DNA of 12,688 nucleotides from Prevotella sp. CAG:891 (GCA_000437675.1 FR901723.1:1-12688); one strand, 5' to 3'. Shown: positions 1 through 6,520, numbered from the stretch's first letter. The notes: generated by a model not told the origin, from the letters alone. Program-made: numbers and translations.

Positions 1-1
1 T

Positions 2-157
2 GGCACGGCTGCCGGGGCGTTGCAGCAGATTGAGGACAAAGGCTATGCACGCGAGTACGAGGCAGATGCGCGACCGGTTCATAAAATTGGCGTAAACTTT
101 TCGTCGGAAACTGGCACGATTGAGGGTTGGGAACATGCGGTGAAATTGGCCCAGTAA
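2..157 (+). CDS. C-terminal end of AAA-ATPase-like / PD-(D/E)XK nuclease family protein (5' partial)
   Basis: An open frame enters from the left edge and stops at TAA 155-157, leaving 51 residues. The stretch reading ALQQIEDKGYAREY followed by KIGVNFSSETGTIEGW is very like the C-terminus of the large Bacteroidetes family that pairs an N-terminal AAA-ATPase-like domain with a C-terminal PD-(D/E)XK nuclease-like domain (Pfam AAA-ATPase_like and PDDEXK_9). These genes occur in many copies per genome and their function is unsettled. Seen: reading frame, stop and the two motifs. Inferred: family membership. The ATPase part lies outside the window, so its integrity cannot be judged. No clear terminator follows. 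Confidence 0.82.
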   Translation, partial: GTAAGALQQIEDKGYAREYEADARPVHKIGVNFSSETGTIEGWEHAVKLAQ

Positions 158-373
158 ATTATATGCTTGCAGCTCTTGGCATTCTCCAACTCTCAGTGAT
201 TCTCCCTTTCCTTAGAAAATTAGCTTATGGGCTTGCAGTCGTTGTCAGCGTTTTCGATACAGGAAAGCCACAATGAAGATTCAATGTTCTTCATTTATCG
301 GCTGCAAACCATCGCTGACATCACGCTTGTACGCCTCGACTCCGACCTTGGCGGTTTTAACTCTTTTTTTATG

Positions 374-457
374 AAAACTAGCTCGGAACTAATTTCAACT
401 AGCTCGGAACTATTTTTGAAAAGCGCGGAACTAATTCGGACAAGCGCGGAAACTAGC
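374..457. repeat. four tandem 21-bp repeat units
   Basis: Units at 374-394, 395-415, 416-436 and 437-457 share the core AGC(T/G)CGGAA followed by CTAATT or CTATTT; the fourth diverges after 451. Read in the 227-475 frame they give heptads of the type x-(T/K)-S-(S/A)-E-L-(I/F), so the DNA period equals seven codons. Whether the repeat acts as peptide or as DNA is unknown. Units three and four carry a shared GCTCGG to GCGCGG change, which suggests stepwise duplication. Confidence 0.7.
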
Positions 458-705
458 TCAACAACGGGAATTTAGGCGATTTCTATCCAAAATTTATATT
501 TATTTTAAAATTCATTTGCAGACAAATGGCATCCCCAACCAAGCATGGCGTTTTCGGTTACGTGTGTTTCGGAAGGGATAGCCACGAAGCTGCCGGGTGA
601 AATGAGCGAGGCGGGCATTTTTACGACATGCTGCTTGGATGCCACGAAACATGCTGCTGCCCGGTTACGGATTTTGGCCCAAACAGTTCAAATAAGTCGG
701 AAACG

Positions 706-737
706 TGTGTGCGCCTCCAGATAGTTTCGTACATTTG
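706..737 (+). promoter_or_regulatory. candidate Bacteroidetes promoter for hutI
   Basis: TACATTTG at 730-737 matches the Bacteroidetes -7 consensus TAnnTTTG exactly. TGTG at 706-709, 20 bp upstream, is a three-of-four match to the -33 box TTTG. It would give a 5' leader of about 75 nt before the hutI ATG. A six-base consensus occurs by chance about once per 4 kb per strand, so this remains a candidate. Confidence 0.42.
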
Positions 738-820
738 CGCAAAGACACCCTGCAACCCAGTGTTACCGGAGAACAGGGCGAAACAACAACTGCATACTCA
801 CTTTTTAACCGCTGAAAAAC

Positions 821-2056
821 ATGAAACTGCTTGTTACAAACATTGCCTACCTTTGCGGCACCGACACCAAACGCCCCACACGCCTTTGCGGAACGGAGAT
901 GCAACGGTTTGAGGTTACTGAACGTGCTTATTTACTGATTGAAAACGGACGCTTTGCCAGTTTCGGCCCAGAAACGGCACTTACAGCCGACATGCGGATG
1001 GGGGCCGAGGTCATTGATGCGCAGGGCGGCACGGTGATGCCTTCGTGGTGCGACGCGCACACACACATTGTGTATGCCGGTAGCCGCGAGGGAGAATTTG
1101 TGGATAAAATTCGCGGACTCAGCTACGAGGAAATTGCCCGACGCGGAGGGGGCATTCTGAATTCGGCCGACTTGCTGCACACCACTTCGGAGGATGAACT
1201 TTACCGACAGGCTTTGCAACGTGCTCGCGAGGTGATGGCTAAGGGAACAGGCTGCATCGAGGTGAAAAGCGGCTACGGACTGAACCTTGATGATGAACTG
1301 AAAATGCTGCGCGTGATTCGCCGCCTGCGCGACGAACTGCCCTTGCGCGTGGTGTCGACGTTTTTGGGTGCTCACGCTGTGGCTCGCGGTTGGAAGCAAA
1401 CAGATTACGTGGACTGCGTGGTCAACGAGATGTTGCCCGAAGTGGGCCGCCAGGGATTGGCCGACTTTGTAGATGTGTTCTGCGACAAGGGCTTTTTTAC
1501 GGTGGCCGAAACCGACCGCATACTCGAAGTTGCCGCACGCTGGGGACTGAAACCCAAAATCCATGCCGAAGAACTTGCCCCTTCGGGCGGTGTGGCCGTT
1601 GGGGTGAAACACGGTGCCCTGTCGGTCGACCATCTGGAACGTATGTCGGACGAAAGCATTGAAGTGCTGCGCTCGGCCTCAACCATACCCACTGCCCTGC
1701 CCGGCACCAGTTTTTTCCTAAACATGCCCTACGCTCCGGCACGCAAAATGCTGGAGGCAGGTTTGCCTTTGGCTGTGGCAAGTGACTACAACCCGGGGTC
1801 TACCCCTTCGGGCGACATGAAGTTTGTGGTTTCGCTGGCTTGCATCAAACTGCGGCTCACGCCTTCCGAAGCCTTCAACGCAGCAACGCTCAACGGGGCT
1901 GCCGCTATGGGGCTGAGCCATGAATATGGTAGCATTGCGCCGGGAAAAGTGGCAAACTTTTTTATTACCTCACCCATTTCATCGCCCGAATTCATGGCCT
2001 ATGCCTACACCACACCCGTCATTGCCCGCACCTTCCTGCAAGGGCGCGAGGTGTGA
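821..2056 (+). CDS. hutI: imidazolonepropionase (HutI)
   Basis: HutI hydrolyses 4-imidazolone-5-propanoate to N-formimino-L-glutamate, the third step of histidine degradation, in the cytoplasm. The 411-residue length is normal for the family. It belongs to the amidohydrolase superfamily and shows the metal-site motif DAHTH (His80 and His82), His248 in KIHAEEL and Asp322 in SDYNPGSTP. Family signatures also present are IRGLSYEEIARRGGGI (about 97-112), KSGYGL (149-154), LGAHAV and VDHLE. The start at 821 puts the N-terminal beta segment (MKLLVTNIAYL) where homologues have it. hutH, hutU and the formimidoyltransferase gene are not in this window, so the gene is either solitary or at the end of a hut cluster. 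No frameshift or missing key residue is seen. The identification is firm; the operon context is unknown. Confidence 0.96.
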   Translation: MKLLVTNIAYLCGTDTKRPTRLCGTEMQRFEVTERAYLLIENGRFASFGPETALTADMRMGAEVIDAQGGTVMPSWCDAHTHIVYAGSREGEFVDKIRGLSYEEIARRGGGILNSADLLHTTSEDELYRQALQRAREVMAKGTGCIEVKSGYGLNLDDELKMLRVIRRLRDELPLRVVSTFLGAHAVARGWKQTDYVDCVVNEMLPEVGRQGLADFVDVFCDKGFFTVAETDRILEVAARWGLKPKIHAEELAPSGGVAVGVKHGALSVDHLERMSDESIEVLRSASTIPTALPGTSFFLNMPYAPARKMLEAGLPLAVASDYNPGSTPSGDMKFVVSLACIKLRLTPSEAFNAATLNGAAAMGLSHEYGSIAPGKVANFFITSPISSPEFMAYAYTTPVIARTFLQGREV

Positions 2057-2111
2057 AGTACCGGGGCTTAAAATACATCAGAGGGCAAGGAGTTCACACA
2101 AAAAACATAGA

Positions 2112-2304
2112 GAAGTCGTCTAAACTTTTCTGACGAAGTTTTGATTTGGAGATTTATCTCTTCTAAATTCAATATTCACCTTTCTTTTTGGCCGTTTTTT
2201 GACCTTTCATCTGTCGTGTAGCTCGCTACACTCCTTCTTCAAGGCCCAAAACGCCTCAAAAATTAAAGGCATAATCTTGAATTCATAAAAGTTCAGACGA
2301 CTTC
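2112..2304. mobile_element. 193-bp MITE-like element with 18-bp terminal inverted repeats
   Basis: The left end GAAGTCGTCTAAACTTTT (2112-2129) and right end AAAAGTTCAGACGACTTC (2287-2304) are reverse complements with 17 of 18 matches. Both are flanked by AGA (2109-2111 and 2305-2307), a possible 3-bp target duplication. The interior has no gene and folds as an imperfect long hairpin around GTGTAGC-TC-GCTACAC (2216-2231). Small size, terminal repeats, a coding-free interior and flanking repeats fit a non-autonomous transposable element. Its parent transposon cannot be named from here. The right end is 37 bp before the tetR start, so it may have displaced or supplied that gene's promoter; TAATCTTG at 2272-2279 is a seven-of-eight match to the -7 box inside it. 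Confidence 0.68.
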
Positions 2305-2341
2305 AGATTCGCAAATAAAAACTGACAAAGAATTTTTTAAG

Positions 2342-2953
2342 ATGTTTACCAACAGGGACGAGGTATTGGAAAAGGCCTTGCAGATATTCGCTAGGATGAA
2401 TTACGAGAAAGCCAGCCAAATGGAAATAGCCAGAAGCTGCGGACTGTCGAAAGCCGGACTGACTTATTATTTCCCGGTAAAGCAGGATTTGTTTATAGCT
2501 GTGGCCGACAAGTATGTGTTCGACACCCAACACACAAAAAACAAATTCAACTTTACGACTGGCTCGCTCATGGATTTTATTGACCAATATGTAGCCGGAG
2601 TGGAGAACACGAGGCAGCGACTTGTGAAACTGCTCGACGATGGCAACCACTCTGGCGAATGCTGCGTCAACTTTTACTATTACCACTTGCTGATGCAGGT
2701 AAGGATGTACTATCCGCATGTGGAGCAAAAAATCGCTGCCATATTCAACCAAAACCTTGAACTTTGGAAAACAGCCCTCGAAAAGGCCAAGGATAGCGGA
2801 GAAATACGGCAGGAGGTAGATGTGAATGAAGCAGCCTCGATGTTTTGGCAAGTGTTTTTCGGAACTTCATTTGAACAGAGCTTTTTCCAAGGACTGGACA
2901 CCCGGAAACTGTCGCAAAGCCTGCACTTCCTGTATTCGCTACTGAAAGCCTGA
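2342..2953 (+). CDS. TetR/AcrR-family transcriptional regulator
   Basis: This 203-residue protein has the normal length and layout of TetR-family repressors: an N-terminal three-helix DNA-binding domain (about residues 5-52) and a helical ligand-binding C-terminus. The helix-turn-helix core is visible as MEIARSCGLSKAGLTYYF (residues 27-44), close to the usual pattern in which the G-x-x-x-x-x-L-Y-Y/H-Y-F helix ends the motif. The C-terminal part (FWQVFFGTSFEQSFFQGLD) resembles TetR_C domains in which substrate-dependent dimers form. The ligand is unknown. Such regulators usually sit beside an efflux or membrane gene they control; here the neighbours are hutI and a BatD-like gene, both on the same strand, so the target is not obvious. 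The upstream region is occupied by the MITE-like element. A weak stem (2960-2964 with 2973-2977) follows the stop. Confidence 0.9.
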   Translation: MFTNRDEVLEKALQIFARMNYEKASQMEIARSCGLSKAGLTYYFPVKQDLFIAVADKYVFDTQHTKNKFNFTTGSLMDFIDQYVAGVENTRQRLVKLLDDGNHSGECCVNFYYYHLLMQVRMYYPHVEQKIAAIFNQNLELWKTALEKAKDSGEIRQEVDVNEAASMFWQVFFGTSFEQSFFQGLDTRKLSQSLHFLYSLLKA

Positions 2954-3008
2954 ATCTTAGCCGGAGAACGGCCCGGCGAATTTAGGGCGTAAATCATTTT
3001 AGGAGATG

Positions 3009-3049
3009 AGTAGATGCTGAGAAAATCACTTTCATGCACCGCATCTACT
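3009..3049. repeat. 9-bp inverted repeat between tetR and the BatD-like gene
   Basis: AGTAGATGC at 3009-3017 pairs with GCATCTACT at 3041-3049 across a 23-nt loop. No run of T follows the right arm on the + strand, so it is not a standard intrinsic terminator. It could be a protein-binding site or a structure between transcription units. No function can be assigned. Confidence 0.35.
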
Positions 3050-3117
3050 TAAAAAATACGCATACAGTGAAGCACGAATCGGCCTGAGAGCATTTTTAGA
3101 ACCACCCTTAACAAAAT

Positions 3118-3141
3118 AAAACCAACCGTACTGTTGGTTTT
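3118..3141 (+). repeat. 9-bp hairpin overlapping the -33 region inside the invertible segment
   Basis: AAAACCAAC (3118-3126) pairs exactly with GTTGGTTTT (3133-3141) across a 6-nt loop. The right arm contains the GTTG that would serve as the -33 box. It may act as a terminator for leftward or rightward readthrough or as an operator; the sequence does not decide. Confidence 0.45.
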
Positions 3142-3163
3142 CCTATTTCTTTCTTTATATTTG
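3133..3163 (+). promoter_or_regulatory. Bacteroidetes-type promoter for the BatD-like gene, inside inverted repeats
   Basis: TATATTTG at 3156-3163 is an exact TAnnTTTG -7 box. GTTG at 3133-3136, with a 19-bp spacer, is a three-of-four match to the -33 consensus TTTG. Transcription would start near 3170, about 50 nt before the ATG at 3222, with the right-hand inverted repeat inside the leader. Confidence 0.62.
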
Positions 3164-3221
3164 CAGCAGTGTAAATGAGTAGACACACAGAAGGGTGGTT
3201 CTAAAAAAACTCTATCAGTAT

Positions 3222-4124
3222 ATGACGAAACAGCCAAATGATACAAGGGGCAGTTTAATCAGGAATACACTGATAATCTGCCTATTGCTGTTGTCGGCAT
3301 TGTCGCCCTCGGTTCGGGCCAATGCCTCGGCAGCCGATAGTGTATATTTCTGTATGCAGTTGGACACGCTGGGTGGCATCCGTGCCAAACAGGTGCTGAA
3401 ACTGACGTATGCTCTGGTCAATGCCCAGTTCGACTCGGTTGCAGCCCCGGTGTTCGGCGACAGCATTGAGGTGGTTAGCGGACCCAAACCGCACAAAATG
3501 AGCAGTTATGGCTCTGTCAATGGTGTGGAAAGTAAAAAACATGAAACGGGTTTCTACTACTTTATACGCTTTAAGGTAAGCGGCGAAATTCCGCTGCCTG
3601 CTGCTTCAGTAAAAGTGGGACATCAAACGTTGACCACACCCGGACGTTGTGTAAGCGTTCGTCGGGCTGAAGTGGATAGGAGCAAGTTGCAATGCAGGCT
3701 GGAGGTGGAGAAACTAACCGGCGGTTATGCCAAATACCGTGCCAAGCTGATTTGCAACGTTCGTCCTGACCAATATCGCCCTTTGTTAATCATTAACGGA
3801 AAAACAACTCAACCGTCAAGCACTTCCTATTCCAACGCAGATGGACATGAAAAGTACGTTTACAGTTATTACTTTTCAAGCGATGGCTATGAAGTAGCCA
3901 GCAAAGAACTGACCTTTGGCGGAATACCTTATTTCATTGAACCTAAGAAAAGCAAACCAGAAGAACTGAATTTATTTTTTTTTTGTCACCGTTGCAGCCT
4001 GTGGTTTGTTCGAACTGACATGGTGGCTTGCCTTTCGGCATCGCTACCGAGAGGAGAAGGATGCACCCCTTGCCGCTTTTGTATTGAAAAACAAGACCCT
4101 CCCCCTTATCATAAGTTGGGCTAA
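3222..4124 (+). CDS. BatD-like periplasmic protein, N-terminal part before a poly-T frameshift
   Basis: The N-terminus has a basic region, a hydrophobic stretch (about residues 15-30) and a likely signal-peptidase site after ANASA, so it is exported. Residues 81-146 carry a BatD pattern: IEVVSGPKP, an Asn-Gly turn, a YYF-type strand, then a G-E-I-P-L-P-A-A-S-V-K-V strand and a closing V-S-V. A second beta-rich segment spans about 155-240. I prefer ATG 3222 to the GTG at 3195 because the GTG lies inside the inverted repeat. After Phe254 the frame runs through ten T's (3975-3984) into unrelated sequence and stops at 4124. One T fewer would join it to the membrane part at 4006-4602. BatD proteins are linked to aerotolerance operons, but no batA, B, C or E is nearby. 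The family call is moderate. Confidence 0.66.
   Translation: MTKQPNDTRGSLIRNTLIICLLLLSALSPSVRANASAADSVYFCMQLDTLGGIRAKQVLKLTYALVNAQFDSVAAPVFGDSIEVVSGPKPHKMSSYGSVNGVESKKHETGFYYFIRFKVSGEIPLPAASVKVGHQTLTTPGRCVSVRRAEVDRSKLQCRLEVEKLTGGYAKYRAKLICNVRPDQYRPLLIINGKTTQPSSTSYSNADGHEKYVYSYYFSSDGYEVASKELTFGGIPYFIEPKKSKPEELNLFFFCHRCSLWFVRTDMVACLSASLPRGEGCTPCRFCIEKQDPPPYHKLG
3975..3984. repeat. ten-T homopolymer at the frameshift point
   Basis: Ten consecutive T's sit at the junction of the signal-peptide/periplasmic half and the membrane half of the BatD-like gene. Nine T's would put both halves in one frame, giving LFFF-VTVAACGLFEL. Tracts this long are prone to replication slippage and to RNA-polymerase slippage, and also to sequencing error. 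Confidence 0.85.
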
Positions 4125-4602
4125 TACGCACTATGGTGCTTCGCACTTGTCGCTGTTGTTTGCAGTAATGTTTTTGAGCATTACGGGTGTAACACTCTAC
4201 ATAGACGGTTTATTTCTATCTCTGGCTTTTTGGTTTGCCATCGCATGCGTACCGCTTGCTTATGTGCTCTATCGCATGCAGCGTAGTAAATTAAAATTCC
4301 AAAACCTGCCTACCACACTCAACAAACAAGCTATTTACGACTGCATATACCATTTGTCGGTGACTTATGACTGGGACATTGATCATTACGGCGACGATTG
4401 TATCGTGGCGCATACCAATCCGGCTCTTTGGCATCTGACATGGGGAGAACAGATATTCATCGTGTTCGACCAAAACCAGGTATGGCTCAACAGCGTTAAC
4501 GACCTGAATAAGCGTACTTCTATCTGCTCTTTCGGTCATAACAAACGAAATATCCAACGAATTAAACAAGCCCTGACACAAGGTACTGCTATTAAAGGTT
4601 AG
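4006..4602 (+). CDS. BatD-like protein, membrane and cytoplasmic C-terminal part (frame-shifted continuation)
   Basis: The open frame actually begins before 4006, immediately after the T-tract, reading FFFVTVAACGLFELTWWLAF: a membrane helix followed by the basic RHRYRE that anchors BatD-type proteins with their C-terminus inside the cell. Two more hydrophobic helices follow (in the restored 459-residue protein about 309-327 and 330-351), then a soluble domain of about 110 residues with the pattern LTWGEQIFIVFDQNQVWLNS and a closing NKRNIQRIKQAL. That domain recalls C-terminal regions of Bacteroidetes membrane proteins of unknown function. The TTG at 4006 is unlikely to be a real start; translation most likely depends on the upstream half. 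If no slippage occurs, this half is silent and the gene is a pseudogene or switched off. Confidence 0.62.
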   Translation: MFELTWWLAFRHRYREEKDAPLAAFVLKNKTLPLIISWANTHYGASHLSLLFAVMFLSITGVTLYIDGLFLSLAFWFAIACVPLAYVLYRMQRSKLKFQNLPTTLNKQAIYDCIYHLSVTYDWDIDHYGDDCIVAHTNPALWHLTWGEQIFIVFDQNQVWLNSVNDLNKRTSICSFGHNKRNIQRIKQALTQGTAIKG

Positions 4603-4608
4603 GAAATG

Positions 4609-4620
4609 CACCCGTGGGTG
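4609..4620 (+). terminator. weak stem after the BatD-like gene
   Basis: CACCC-GT-GGGTG at 4609-4620 lies just after the stop at 4602 and is followed by TTGTTT. The loop is too tight for full pairing (four pairs with a four-base loop) and the T-run is interrupted, so this is only a possible terminator. Confidence 0.25.
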
Positions 4621-4751
4621 TTGTTTACCGAAATATACAGCACATGGGGTGAGTTTATAAATACATTATCAGTAATTATATTGTGTAATTTTCTGAATTG
4701 TAATTTTATTATAGAAAATATAATCTAAAAACATCTTTAATATATTTAATT

Positions 4752-5321
4752 ATGAAACTCATAGATAGTTTAATTTCTTTCAAAAAGACATTTGGTCGTC
4801 AAGGAAACGACTTTGGTTCTTTCCAAATTAATGATACAAAATTTTCTAATTCAAATAATTTAGAAGATATGTATAACATAATGCTCTTTAACGAACCAAT
4901 AGTTATTGGTGGTGAATTTAATATGGATATATATCCTCAAAATGAATTAGCAGAAGCGCAGCGAGGTTGGTATACAATTCTGTCGAAAGACAATCAATGG
5001 ATTCCTGATGATGCTAAGTGGAATAAAAATTGGATTGTTTTTGCAACAAGAGACGAAGATGCCATATACTATAATGAAATAGATGGAGGTGTATATGGTT
5101 CTATAGAAAAGGAAATATTTTATAAACTAAGTGACAGTTTAAGTGAATTTTTTCATGTGTTATCAGAATGTATGAAAATGGAAGAAACTGTATTTCATTT
5201 TGATACTACGGATGATGAAGAAGAAACCACAGATCTTTTCTTAGAAGAATGCCAAAAAATTTTAAGCCAAAATATGAGTACAAAAAATGCTACTGATTTT
5301 ATGAATTTCTTTTTTTCATAA
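4752..5321 (+). CDS. SUKH (SMI1/KNR4)-like immunity-type protein
   Basis: This 189-residue acidic cytoplasmic protein carries the pattern W-I-V-F-A-T-R-D-E-D-A-I-Y-Y-N-E at residues 94-109, followed by GGVYGSIE and LSDSLSEFF. This matches the part of the SMI1/KNR4 (SUKH) fold where a conserved Trp is followed by a strand reporting a ligand-like tyrosine pair and then by the helix that closes the domain. SUKH proteins are the commonest immunity proteins against polymorphic and contact-dependent toxins. No signal peptide is present. The gene is AT-rich compared with hutI or the GH3 gene, as expected for acquired DNA. It is the first gene of the island and, unlike the next three, has no hairpin repeat in front; the 149-bp upstream region is AT-rich with imperfect promoter boxes such as TAATTTTA. 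The toxin it neutralises is unknown, and the family call rests on pattern only. Confidence 0.62.
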   Translation: MKLIDSLISFKKTFGRQGNDFGSFQINDTKFSNSNNLEDMYNIMLFNEPIVIGGEFNMDIYPQNELAEAQRGWYTILSKDNQWIPDDAKWNKNWIVFATRDEDAIYYNEIDGGVYGSIEKEIFYKLSDSLSEFFHVLSECMKMEETVFHFDTTDDEEETTDLFLEECQKILSQNMSTKNATDFMNFFFS

Positions 5322-5380
5322 TAGATTTATATAGCTGCTTTATAGTACTTACATATACTGGTATATCAAAATAAATTACT

Positions 5381-5430
5381 GATAACAAGGTCGAGATAAC
5401 AGCTAACGCTGTTTCTCACCAAGCCATTAT
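5381..5430. repeat. intergenic cassette-boundary repeat, copy A
   Basis: The copy runs from GATAACAAGG to AAGCCATTAT and ends 9 nt before the ATG at 5440. Its centre is a hairpin: GAGATAACAGC (5393-5403), loop TAAC, GCTGTTTCTC (5408-5417), with one unpaired T on the left arm. It shares AACAAG at the left, GCTAACGC in the middle and CCATTA at the right with copy B. Confidence 0.75.
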
Positions 5431-5439
5431 AGATAAAAC

Positions 5440-6465
5440 ATGAATGCTAAAGAACGAAATAAGTTGCAGCAATATATAGGACATTGTTCAAACTTAGATG
5501 AACAAATCAGGTATATTGAAACAGTAAATTCCGTTTCTCCGTTAACGGACGAAGATTGGTACAAGCTCTACTTTCCAGCTTGTGGAAATTGTGATGTCTC
5601 ATTATTTAAGTGGCTACAAAAGAGAGGAGCAAAAATCAACTATGATGCAGCATCTCTATTAAAATGGACCGTTAACCGGCAGCAATATGGGAAAGATGCC
5701 ATAATGAGACAATTAGAAATATCAAAATTGATTATAGATGAATTAGCAGAAAATAAAGCCCAAATTATGGGGCAAGCTTTATTAACAGCTTGTGGATATA
5801 ATTGTATTGACTGCGTATTTTTATTAATCAAATCAGGAGCGGATATATCAATAGTTGATGAAGATGGATTATCTCCTTTGGATAAGGCTCATATATATGG
5901 AGAATGCTTTTCCGATTATACTCTTTACTTGTCGTTGCTTCCATTATATGAAAAAGGTATTCCCCTAAAAGAAGCCCCCGAGATAAATTCCGTCGGTTTA
6001 CATGGATATTTATTTTCAAGTGGAAAATGTCATTGTATAACTATCAATACTCACAAAAAGAAACCGATATTATATAATGCAGAAACAGACAATAGTATCT
6101 TACTACAACTTATAAAAGACTTGAGGCATTGTTTTGTACCGCTGACCTATTGCAATAAACTGGATTGCTTTTCTGTTATGCCAGACAAAATTCAATTCAT
6201 CATAGCAAGTCCTGCACATTTGCCTGAACATGACTGGTTAGATGAAAAAGTGTTTGAGGTCAAGAAAATAGTGACAACACTAAAAAACAATATGTCACAA
6301 ATTATAAAACCATATTTACAGGAAGACGTTCAGAAAATTTGGACAACAGGTTTTGAAGACAAGGTTCTTTATACAGAAAAGGAATATGAGGAATGTGTAA
6401 ACACCTTAAAATCAAATGCTGCAACAGTGCACAAAACAAGTTGTTTTTGTGATATGGCAAAATAA
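5440..6465 (+). CDS. ankyrin-repeat protein of an immunity-gene array
   Basis: This 341-residue protein has no signal peptide. The N-terminal half holds ankyrin-type units: about residues 42-70 (ACGNCDVSLFKWLQKRGAKI) and 112-150 (TACGYNCIDCVFLLIKSGAD, then DGLSPLDKA), with a more diverged unit between. The G-A-D-I and SPLDKA signatures fit ankyrin repeats, which bind protein partners. Residues about 185-341 form a second region with alternating strands and helices (HCITINTHKKKPILYNAE and FIIASPAHLPEHDWLDEK) that I do not recognise. Ankyrin proteins occur as immunity proteins in toxin loci. The gene lies between repeat copies A (9 nt before its start) and B (6 nt after its stop), as a single-gene cassette would. 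The ankyrin part is fairly certain; the immunity role is inferred from context. Confidence 0.68.
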   Translation: MNAKERNKLQQYIGHCSNLDEQIRYIETVNSVSPLTDEDWYKLYFPACGNCDVSLFKWLQKRGAKINYDAASLLKWTVNRQQYGKDAIMRQLEISKLIIDELAENKAQIMGQALLTACGYNCIDCVFLLIKSGADISIVDEDGLSPLDKAHIYGECFSDYTLYLSLLPLYEKGIPLKEAPEINSVGLHGYLFSSGKCHCITINTHKKKPILYNAETDNSILLQLIKDLRHCFVPLTYCNKLDCFSVMPDKIQFIIASPAHLPEHDWLDEKVFEVKKIVTTLKNNMSQIIKPYLQEDVQKIWTTGFEDKVLYTEKEYEECVNTLKSNAATVHKTSCFCDMAK

Positions 6466-6470
6466 CTATC

Positions 6471-6520
6471 TATAACAAGCCAAGATAGCTGCTAACGCAG
6501 CTCCTTGTCAAACCATTAGT
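6471..6520. repeat. intergenic cassette-boundary repeat, copy B
   Basis: The copy runs from TATAACAAGC to AAACCATTAGT, starting 6 nt after the ankyrin stop codon. The hairpin is the cleanest of the three: CAAG (6481-6484), AT, AGCTGC (6487-6492), loop TAAC, GCAGCT (6497-6502), C, CTTG (6504-6507). Arm changes relative to copy A are compensatory (ACAGC/GCTGT against AGCTGC/GCAGCT), so the structure rather than the base sequence looks conserved. Confidence 0.75.

Larger units (their letters stand above)
158..820. other. 663-bp intergenic stretch without a convincing gene
   Basis: The stretch lies between the partial ATPase/nuclease gene and hutI. An 82-codon frame at 227-475 ends in a short amino-acid repeat, but it has no recognisable fold and no convincing ribosome site, so I do not call it a gene. 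Visible content is the 21-bp tandem repeat at 374-457, an AT-rich patch around 485-520, and a promoter candidate at 706-737. A frame at 628-912 overlaps the start of hutI and looks like a shadow. Confidence 0.6.
3093..3207. repeat. perfect 17-bp inverted repeats flanking an 81-bp promoter segment (putative invertible promoter)
   Basis: TTTTTAGAACCACCCTT (3093-3109) is the exact reverse complement of AAGGGTGGTTCTAAAAA (3191-3207). The 81-bp middle (3110-3190) carries a well-formed promoter directed at the gene starting at 3222. Bacteroidetes are known for promoters flanked by short inverted repeats and flipped by site-specific recombinases, which switch surface genes on and off. In the orientation seen, the promoter would be ON for the BatD-like gene; flipped, it would fire leftward, antisense to tetR. 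No matching direct duplications flank the repeats, which speaks against a transposon insertion. No invertase lies in the window. Confidence 0.7.

Noticed and set aside
227..475. 82-codon frame covering the 21-bp repeats
   Set aside because: No recognisable domain, no convincing ribosome site, and most of its distinctive composition comes from the tandem repeat; kept only as a repeat region.
932..1633. 233-codon minus-strand frame inside hutI
   Set aside because: Shadow of a well-supported hutI frame; no recognisable motif.
2960..2977. Intrinsic terminator after tetR
   Set aside because: The stem GCCGG/CCGGC is only five pairs and is followed by GAATTT rather than a T-run.
3093..3207. MITE with 17-bp terminal repeats
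   Set aside because: No direct duplication flanks it and its interior carries a well-formed promoter aimed at the adjacent gene; an invertible promoter explains it better, though a MITE is not excluded.
3195..3221. GTG start for the BatD-like gene
   Set aside because: It lies inside the right inverted repeat and adds nine residues before a normal signal peptide; ATG 3222 is more likely.
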